IMG/VR virus record: IMGVR_UViG_3300032282_006300
Coordinates: 1-64,000 of that record
Length of the DNA stretch: 64,000 nucleotides
Reading direction: 5' to 3' (one strand)
From: a virus
Of this stretch, positions 8,652-15,800 are shown piece after piece (within the stretch, counting starts at the first letter, position 1; the number at the start of each line of letters is the position of its first letter). The notes below the pieces were generated by a model that did no database searches, was not told the DNA's origin, and saw only the letters and a list, made by a program, of their open reading frames with translations. Position numbers and translations under genes: made by a program.

Positions 8652-9089
8652 TTAAGCGTGTAAAGATGCCCGCAATTGCCAAGACCATTTTTGGTGCATG
8701 TCAATGCGTTCTGCAATAAAGTTTGCTACGCCTTGTTCGTTTTCTTCATTAGCAACATTAAATGCTTGTTTCAGTTTAGCAATCAACATATCGTTGGACT
8801 GTAGAAGGTCCGAAGTCATAGTTTGTGCATTTGAGGTAACATCACTTTCAGGAAGTGTGCTCAACTCAAGAACGCGAGAAATCTTGTAGGGAGCATAGTC
8901 ACCAAGTTTACGAATGTTTTCTGCAAAAGGATCAATGCTTCCATCAGCATCTACGTAAATGTTCTCAAACAATGCGTGGTATTCGGAGAAATCTTTGCCT
9001 TCCACGTTCCAATGGTATCCGTGGGCTTTGAACTTAAACACAACAAGGTCGGCAACAAGAACCTTGAGGTTCTCGGTAAGTTCAGACAT
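8652..9089 (-). CDS. dps: Dps/ferritin-like DNA-protection protein
   Basis: 145 aa from ATG 9089, which has AAGGAG 4 nt upstream; the longer frame would run through the tRNAs. The Dps ferroxidase pattern is intact: H26 (HGYHWNVEG), H38, D53 and E57 with family spacing. Dps forms a 12-mer cage that oxidises Fe2+ with H2O2 and protects DNA. In a phage placed among virion genes it could protect phage DNA in the cell or be packaged. Shorter N-terminus than E. coli Dps, so no obvious DNA-binding tail. Confidence 0.88.
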   Translation of the reverse strand: MSELTENLKVLVADLVVFKFKAHGYHWNVEGKDFSEYHALFENIYVDADGSIDPFAENIRKLGDYAPYKISRVLELSTLPESDVTSNAQTMTSDLLQSNDMLIAKLKQAFNVANEENEQGVANFIAERIDMHQKWSWQLRASLHA

Positions 9090-9140
9090 TTTTCTCCTTA
9101 GTTCTTCAAACTTTCGGAGTTGATTTAAGTGATTACACAG

Positions 9141-9211
9141 TACCCCGCCACGGTAACGATCCGTGTTCCTCAGATTAAAAGTCTGATGCATCACCTTAAT
9201 GCTTGCAGGGC
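9141..9211 (-). tRNA. tRNA-Lys (anticodon TTT), unusual T-loop
   Basis: All four stems pair: acceptor GCCCTGC/GCGGGGT (two G-T wobbles), D-stem GCAT/ATGC, anticodon stem TCAGA/TCTGA with loop CTTTTAA, T-stem CACGG/CCGTG. The T-loop is ATCGTTA instead of TTCRANN. No encoded CCA. Starts 1 nt after tRNA-Asp, so probably cut from one transcript. Could be decaying. Confidence 0.7.
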
Positions 9212-9212
9212 G

Positions 9213-9286
9213 CGACCCTGATCGGACTCGAACCGACGACATCCACCGTGACAGGGTGGCACTCTAACCAACTGAGTTACAAGGCC
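9213..9286 (-). tRNA. tRNA-Asp (anticodon GTC)
   Basis: Cloverleaf with anticodon loop CTGTCAC, stem CCACC/GGTGG, canonical T-loop TTCGAGT, D-arm AGTTGGTTA, and acceptor GGCCTTG/CAGGGTC with two wobbles. Discriminator G; no encoded CCA. Resembles bacterial tRNA-Asp closely. Confidence 0.9.
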
Positions 9287-9323
9287 TAGCAAAACAAACA
9301 TACACCATAAGTTTAGAAAAACC

Positions 9324-9352
9324 AAAAAGCCCCGGTGCCAAAGCACCGGAGC
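9324..9352 (-). terminator. Rho-independent terminator after major capsid gene
   Basis: Minus-strand GCTCCGGTGC, TTTG loop, GCACCGGGGC, then TTTTTGGTTTTT. Ten base pairs, located 20 nt after the capsid stop codon and before the tRNAs. Confidence 0.88.
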
Positions 9353-9372
9353 CTTTTGTTAGACCTAAAAAA

Positions 9373-10359
9373 TTAGGACTTGGTGATCGTTGCAATACCG
9401 CGAGGGTTAAGAATAGCCATCGAAACCATCTCGTCAAATACCCAACCCTTCCAGAATGCCTCAACCTGGTGGTTCTCTTCAACGTCAAGTGAGTACAGGA
9501 CGGGGAAGACACCCAAGAAGTTAGGTTCAGGGGTGAGGAACACCTTGTTCTGAGGAACAATGATCGAACGCTGAATCTGGAACTCACCGAATGAGGTGAT
9601 CGTCTCTCCAGCAACCACGCGATCCTTGAACGCCCAACCGGTCTGGTTAATGTCCCAGCGGTAGAGGTCACGGAAGTCGTAAGGGTTGATGAGGATACGA
9701 GCCGACTGCAGTTCGTGCAGGTCGGTCTGGCTAACTGCCGAGTAAAGTGAACCCGGGGTCAGGTAACCCGATCCTTCAGTGATGTTGTGGTTCGGTGAAA
9801 CCGTGTGGTCTGGACGTGATGCATAGTCCGTCACAGCAGCCTGCAAGATCACGAGAAGACGTGAGTCTTCCTGCTTCAAGATGGCCTGCTTGGTCTCGTC
9901 CTGAGCCTGCTCAACGGCGTTGATACGCAGGTAGAACAGGTCTTCCTTACGAATCGCGGGACGCGAAGCAATACGGAAGAAGCGAACCGGAACGCGCTTG
10001 CCTTCGAACGGAGTCACTCGGACTTCGCCTTCAGTACCGGACATGATGTATGCCTGGCCCAAGTCATCCCAAACGTCATACTCAACCGGAGTACCAGGAG
10101 TTACCGGGTCCTCAACAAGCACGTTACGGGTAATACCTTGGTAACGCAGTTTCAATTGAATCGGGCCGACCATACCGACACCGAGACGCTTAATACCACT
10201 GACTTCATCCTGAAGGATGAGAGCCATCTTGCGAACCTTGGCCTCGTGGGTCAAAGTCGCACCCGCCTCACGGCGGTTCAAAATTTGAGCAACGTAATCG
10301 TCACTCTTCTTGGCAACCCGGCCCTTGAGGCCATTGCCCGTGTGTGTCAATTGCGACAT
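9373..10359 (-). CDS. Major capsid protein
   Basis: 328 aa starting at ATG 10359 (GGAAGGAAT upstream); the frame opens further to 10443 but that part overlaps the decoration gene. Mixed alpha/beta sequence with an N-terminal helical arm, a long central region (GQAYIMSGTEGEVRVTPFEG, then RVPVRFFRIASRPAIRK) and a C-terminal domain (QRSIIVPQNKVFLTPEP, then FPVLYSLDVEENHQ) as in HK97-fold capsid proteins of large actinophages. N-terminus contains KGRVAKK, resembling the recurrent K/R-x-A peptide discussed in findings. Followed by a strong terminator, as expected for a highly expressed gene. Confidence 0.85.
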   Translation of the reverse strand: MSQLTHTGNGLKGRVAKKSDDYVAQILNRREAGATLTHEAKVRKMALILQDEVSGIKRLGVGMVGPIQLKLRYQGITRNVLVEDPVTPGTPVEYDVWDDLGQAYIMSGTEGEVRVTPFEGKRVPVRFFRIASRPAIRKEDLFYLRINAVEQAQDETKQAILKQEDSRLLVILQAAVTDYASRPDHTVSPNHNITEGSGYLTPGSLYSAVSQTDLHELQSARILINPYDFRDLYRWDINQTGWAFKDRVVAGETITSFGEFQIQRSIIVPQNKVFLTPEPNFLGVFPVLYSLDVEENHQVEAFWKGWVFDEMVSMAILNPRGIATITKS

Positions 10360-10384
10360 GTTTTTTATTCCTTCCGGGCAATAT

Positions 10385-10912
10385 TTAGCGAAGTCCACCG
10401 ATGGTGATCTTCGTAGCGGAGTTGACCTTAACAAGGCGAGCAACGGGGTCGTTGCTCAAGGTTCCACGGCCGGATTGACCGGCGGGAGCCAACTTGCCCT
10501 GGTTAGCACCATCAACGATGGCGTGGACCAGAACTTCGGTTCCGTCATTGGAGTCATTCCAAGTCGAACCAGTGTCGAATGCGGGAGCAAGAATTTCGAA
10601 TTCAGCATCCGGAGCCGTGACCCACACCGAAAAGGCGTTGATCCCTGAATCAAGAACTTCATCAATTCCGTCGCCACCGACGTAAAGTGCACCAAAACCG
10701 TAAGGAACTTCGTCCTCGGGGGTTCCGTTAGTTGCACCAATCAGGCTGACGTTCTCACCAGTGGTGCGAGCGAAAACCATACCGGGGTAAATGTCAATCG
10801 AACGATCCCAGTCGGAATCGAGAAAGACTGACTTTGGTGTTGCTTGCGTAGCGGAGTACAATGGGCGAATTGTTCGCTTGATGTACGACGTAGCGATCCG
10901 CGTCCTCAGCAT
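10385..10912 (-). CDS. Probable head decoration protein
   Basis: 175 aa, beta-rich, directly before the major capsid gene: FLDSDWDRSIDIYPGMVFAR, then a Gly/Asp-rich segment (YGFGALYVGGDGIDEVL). Small beta proteins next to the capsid gene in actinophages are usually capsid-stabilising decoration or fibre proteins. ATG with GGGAAGAT upstream. Family not certain. Confidence 0.6.
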   Translation of the reverse strand: MLRTRIATSYIKRTIRPLYSATQATPKSVFLDSDWDRSIDIYPGMVFARTTGENVSLIGATNGTPEDEVPYGFGALYVGGDGIDEVLDSGINAFSVWVTAPDAEFEILAPAFDTGSTWNDSNDGTEVLVHAIVDGANQGKLAPAGQSGRGTLSNDPVARLVKVNSATKITIGGLR

Positions 10913-11013
10913 ATCTTCCCACCTTTCTGCGGGTAGTTAAACCGGCGTATCGGAACGCCGTACTTTCTAATGTTTGATTGGAGATAAACACTGTTTGACA
11001 GGCGCAACAAATG

Positions 11014-11054
11014 AAGGAACCGGCCTTTCCTTATTCAGAAAAAACCGGTTCCTT
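11014..11054 (-). terminator. Hairpin terminator after scaffold-like gene
   Basis: AAGGAACCGG (minus) pairs with CCGGTTCCTT across a 21-nt loop, followed by CATTTGTTG. The T-tract is weak. It separates the scaffold-like gene from decoration and capsid genes, so it may attenuate rather than stop. Confidence 0.6.
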
Positions 11055-11070
11055 TTGGTTTTTGAAAAAC

Positions 11071-11949
11071 TTAGTTCAAAAACAAGTCTGCATCTGCAGT
11101 TTCTTCAGCGGAAACGGCACTCGTGGCAATGATGCCTGAAGCGTTGTCGCCAGCAAAAGAAGGAGTGGTGCGCTCAGCCGAAGCCTTGCGAGGAACCAAT
11201 CCGGATGGACGCGCTTGCTTAGCCGCGGCCTTGTTAACACCAGAGAGAATATTAATCTCATGGGCAATCATTGAATCACTCAAAGAGTTGTCTGACTCAA
11301 TTGCGGCTGAAACAGTAAGGTCATCTCCCTTAGCAAGACCAGCGGCGATGCGCAGTCGGGCCAAGTTCAAAGAAGCAACAACGCGGTTACGCGAAGCGGC
11401 TGCAGCCTGTCCACCAACACCTTGCTCAGTAGCGGCAAATTCAGGGCCACCGATGAGAGGGAATGCAATCTGAGGATTGTCTGGGTCACCAACGCGAACA
11501 TCCACCTCAAGGCGGGTGAGTTCGTTGGGAACGTGGGTTTCAGTTCCAGCAACAGGCGAAGTAACATCGGTTGGGGTTCCCCAAGGCGAAGTCGGAATCG
11601 TCTGACCGGGGCGAAGTGCAGTGTCAACCTGATCTGCTGCAAGGTTGTTCACCGAACCAGGAGTTTCACCAAGTGCTTGCGCGTCATCGCGAGCCTCTGG
11701 TGTAGCAACTTCTTGGGTGGTTTGCGTCGGACCAGATGATGGGGAGTCCGGCACGGGCTGTGCTGGGTTTGCCAAGTCAGCCTGCTTGCTAATTTCATCA
11801 ATGTACTCACCGACACCAGCAATGCGGGCAATGAAATCAACCTGTGCGCTTACCGTTTCAATACGGCGAGACTGGTCGTCAATGATCTGCTGTTGCTTGG
11901 CGATGGTGGTGAGCAATGCACGGCGGTTGCCGCCATTTTGGGTACTCAT
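11071..11949 (-). CDS. Scaffold-like head assembly protein, 292 aa
   Basis: N-terminal coiled coil (LLTTIAKQQQIIDDQSRRIE, residues about 12-45) with SKQADLAN, then a Pro/Thr/Gln-rich linker, then a helical C-terminal part containing 'RNRVVASLNLARLRIAAGLA' and ending DADLFLN. Lies between the maturation protease and the capsid gene, where scaffold genes sit. No sequence family recognised; role inferred from position and composition. Confidence 0.5.
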   Translation of the reverse strand: MSTQNGGNRRALLTTIAKQQQIIDDQSRRIETVSAQVDFIARIAGVGEYIDEISKQADLANPAQPVPDSPSSGPTQTTQEVATPEARDDAQALGETPGSVNNLAADQVDTALRPGQTIPTSPWGTPTDVTSPVAGTETHVPNELTRLEVDVRVGDPDNPQIAFPLIGGPEFAATEQGVGGQAAAASRNRVVASLNLARLRIAAGLAKGDDLTVSAAIESDNSLSDSMIAHEINILSGVNKAAAKQARPSGLVPRKASAERTTPSFAGDNASGIIATSAVSAEETADADLFLN

Positions 11950-11998
11950 CTACTCATACTCCTTCGATGGACTTGCCCTACGGCGGATACCGCACGGC

Positions 11999-12034
11999 TC
12001 ACCCTTTTATTGGAAAAAGGGCCGTTGCGACAGG
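11999..12034 (-). promoter_or_regulatory. CCTGTC-N21-AAAGGGTGA element (copy 5)
   Basis: Before the scaffold-like gene. CCCTTTT and AAAAGGG inside it form a 7-bp hairpin. Confidence 0.5.
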
Positions 12035-12043
12035 AGTTGAACT

Positions 12044-12775
12044 TTATACCCAGTAAGTTTTATTACGGCGAGAAGATTGCATAGACATAATGGCGTTTTC
12101 TTGCATCAATGCGCCTTTACCACAATTGGGGCAAGGGGCACCAGCAACAAGACCTACTCCATCATTTTCAGGATCCGTTGCGTTATCTCCGGAAGTCAAT
12201 GGACCGGCAGAAGGAACGTTCAATCCACAAATTGGACAAATTAAAGAAGCACCTTGTTGATCTTGTGCGCCACGCTCAGCATCTTCCACAAAATTTCCGG
12301 GGTTTTGTTCAGCAATATTTTCAGGATCAATTGGGTTTTCTTCAACGTCTTCTTCTGCAACATTAGTGGGCACCGGCGAACCATCAGCGTCAAGAGCGCG
12401 AACGTCAACGGGAACGCGAGCATCTGTTTCATCAAGTTGGTTGGGATCCATAGGCGCTTGATCTTGTTCTTGTGCAAATTCAGCGGCTTGATCAGGATTC
12501 ATTACGGAATCATCTTGCGCGCTTTGTCCAGTATCAGTTCCACCAAAGTCGCCCTGTGATTCATCAACTTGCTTACGAAGGTCAAGGGTGCGAGCCAAAT
12601 CTACATCGGGATCGCGGAAAGGCTTGGGAGGTGCAACATAGCCACAGACTTGACACTCGTTACCGTCGTAAGAGTCTGATTCTGAGCAAATGGGGCAAGA
12701 TTCGTCGCGCAGAGTATCCACGTCTGCCGGAGCCTTGGTTTCACCATAGGCGAACTTGCGTTGTGGATTGGTCAC
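12044..12775 (-). CDS. Acidic zinc-ribbon head-region protein, 243 aa
   Basis: Two zinc ribbons bracket an acidic, Pro/Asp/Glu/Gln-rich centre: CPICSESDSYDGNECQVCGY near residue 27 and CPICGLNVP with CPNCGKG near residues 180-220. The same CxxC-acid-CxxC layout recurs in 50127-50759. Sits between protease and scaffold-like genes. Zinc ribbons may bind nucleic acid or protein; no enzymatic motif. ATG with a GGAGGATTCGTGACC stretch upstream. Confidence 0.65.
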   Translation of the reverse strand: MTNPQRKFAYGETKAPADVDTLRDESCPICSESDSYDGNECQVCGYVAPPKPFRDPDVDLARTLDLRKQVDESQGDFGGTDTGQSAQDDSVMNPDQAAEFAQEQDQAPMDPNQLDETDARVPVDVRALDADGSPVPTNVAEEDVEENPIDPENIAEQNPGNFVEDAERGAQDQQGASLICPICGLNVPSAGPLTSGDNATDPENDGVGLVAGAPCPNCGKGALMQENAIMSMQSSRRNKTYWV

Positions 12776-12836
12776 GAATCCTCCAAATAGATATCTACAT
12801 CTTACCCGGCCCTATGCCGTTTGAAACAGTATAGCC

Positions 12837-15800
12837 CTATTCAGCAGGCGGGAAGAAATTGGCAAAATGGTCAAATAATTTGCTTGTGTGCATATTTTTG
12901 CGCCATTTAAACTTTTTCAAATTTTCGTCATCAGGGTTTTTTTGTTCAAAATCTTCCATCAATTCCCTATTATCCTGTTTTGTTGTTTCGTCATCAGTTA
13001 TATTGTGAATTCGCCTAAATGCTAGCCACGTAATTCCCTGAACTTGTTCTGGATGCAATTTAAAATTTGGATCATTTTGACGTTTACGTTCACGCTTAGT
13101 AATGTCATCTGCCGCTTTGCAATACATATCAACAGCATCGCGATAAAATGACTTAGTCCCAAGGGCTTTAGTGATTGCATCAAAACTGATTTTTTTCCAA
13201 TTTTTACCAATCATAACACGTGCGGAATGCCTATCAATTGCAGCACGCCTTTCGTCAGGTTGAATATTGGGTCGTTGTCCGCCATGAGCAATTAGATCGG
13301 CAAAATGTCCGGTCTTAAGGTGTTCTGGCAACACCGTAGAATAATGTTCGCCATCCATAATTCTACCAACTTTTTTAACACTATCTCCCAATGCACCCAC
13401 AGGTTTTCCCGAAATTTTTGACCTTAAGGCTTTACTAACATTTTGACCCCAACCGGTCATGGGACTATAGGCAGAGATAATACCGGCACCTTTATGAGAA
13501 TCACCTTCGCCAATAAAATGTGCAAATTCGTTTGCGTCTGAATACCATTTAGAACCAAGTTCTTTTTCTTCATCTGTAGCCTGGTCGTACATGCTTATAA
13601 TATTTTTGTGGTGCATTCCAAATTCTTTAATTTTGGGATGTTGTCCTCGTGCATAGATGGCTTCAAAATGTGGCAAACTTGAAGTATCCGCAAATGTAGC
13701 GGTTTTAATGTTTTCTGAACGTGGAATGGCTTGGTGAGGCACCCCAGCACCATTATCGTTTTTGTGGACATAGTTGTAAACGCTTCCGTCATTTACGCTA
13801 TAAATATCTCCGTTACAAGTTACGCAAACATCTTCTTGTCGTTCTTTTGCGCCCGAACCATCTTCGTCAGGAACGGCTTGGTGGGTCACACCCGCGCCAA
13901 CTGGAATATCATGTTGCCAAGGATTTAAAGAACCATCTTCAACCTTGTAGATATCTTCACCGCAAATTTTACATTTTTTAATTTTGCGATTTTTGTTGCG
14001 AGATTTTTTTTCAACATCAGTTTCTTGTGTGCCGCGGCCACCCATAGGATTAGCAAATTTAAAATGGTTTACTAAAGATGAAAGCATTGGTCGTTTTAGA
14101 AACATATCCGTTTCAGGAATTTCACTAACGGTATCTGTAATCTTATTGCGAGTGGGTGATCCAGTAATGCCCGTAGTATCTTCAGGCGCCATGTCTAAAA
14201 ATCCCTTTTTGGTTTGGGAATAGCCATTTCTTTTTTGCCAAGGAATAATTCTGCGATCATGGTGTTCGGCGTATTGACCATATTCTTTAACCCATTTGTT
14301 TAAATTGTTTTGTAGAGATCGACGGTTCCAACCCGCAGGTTTTGTACCAGCATCAAAAAAACCACTCTCAATACCGCCGGTAGTGTGAACAAGAGCGTGC
14401 TCAACTCTGCCCGTAGCCCTATGTAAAATACGAATATTTTGTCCCCCGTAGTCACGAGCAATATAGCCAGATGGGTGTTGCACATCTACATATGGCGTAC
14501 CCGAATGCCAATCGTCGGGATCATCTTCATGGAATTTAATGTGTTCTGGTTTATAGTTAGTTAAAAGTTCTTCAACAGAACGCATGTTTCGGTCTGATTG
14601 ACGAGATTCTTTTGTTCCTCCGGGATCCAAAATATCGTCAACGCCATTCAAAAGTTTGTCAACAATGCTTTTTGCTTTTTCTTTACCCGATTGCTCTTTA
14701 TCAAAATAATCTCGTTGTTTTTCAGCGTGGGCTTGGTTGTCCCAATTGTGATGATGAAGTTGGCGATTTTGATTATCTACAACACGAAATTTTTTATCTT
14801 CAGGGTGTTGCACTACAGAATAGGGACCATGCCATTCGTCTCTAGGAGAAAAACCTTCTGGTTTTACAATTGGCGCAGGATTTTCTTCTGCTCGTTGTTG
14901 ATAAATTTTATTTTTGGGATCTTCTGTGCTATGGGCAAATGGTGGGGTCGGTTTATACCATTCTGCTTCTTTTGAAGAAATTGGGTTACTGTGCCCTTCG
15001 CTATCTGGCGCTTCATGGCCAACAATAGAGTCTGCACTGTCATGAGAAGTATGCCCAGAAGAATCTAGCATGTGGCCGTGTTCGCGGTTAATTCTAATCC
15101 AAATATTTCTTGCCATCCTCCAAGCACCACGGTCATCATCTGGATTTGAAAAAGAATCTACTAATTTGTTTTGATTATCTACTATTTGCATTTTACGAGT
15201 TTCAGGATGCCTTGTTAAATGCCAAGGACCTTGATTTTTTTGTTTTGGCTCCAATCCAAAAGAAGCGCGGACTGCATCGTAATCTGCATTGCCCGCAGGT
15301 TTTGCCCAAAAATCATGGTGTTCTGTGTTTTTTGTGGTTTTTAAATAACCTTCAGGTTGCCTTTCGTCATTGTCTTCCAATTGGGCAAAATGGCGCAACA
15401 ATTTAGACAACATGGTCGGGCCTGTTGGATTAGTGCTAAAAAAATCTTTTTCTTTCTGGGATACACCAGATGTTGCTTCGTCAACGCTGCGACCAAGATC
15501 GGCCATATCATCTTTGTGATGTGCATCAAATTCTGCTTTGGCACGATCTCCCATCCATTTTTGAAAATGGGGGCGATAATCATCTTGAGCATGGTGCAAT
15601 TTATCTTGCCAATTTAAATAATGTTCTAGGTGCTCTGATAATATCTCATCTGTTTCGGGCAAATGTGTATCTGCTGTGCCAGCAACAATTTGGGTATCAA
15701 GAGCGTTTGTTAAACGTTTATCATGTTTTTCAAATTCATTATTCGCCGATTGAACAGAATCAAGATATTTACCTCGGTGCTCGTCGTGCGCAAGATCAAT

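Noticed and set aside
9090-9242. Upstream extension of the Dps reading frame
   Set aside because: The extension would translate through the tRNA-Lys gene and into tRNA-Asp; ATG 9089 has an ideal SD.
10360-10443. Upstream extension of the major capsid frame
   Set aside because: It overlaps the decoration gene and lacks an SD, while ATG 10359 has GGAAGG.
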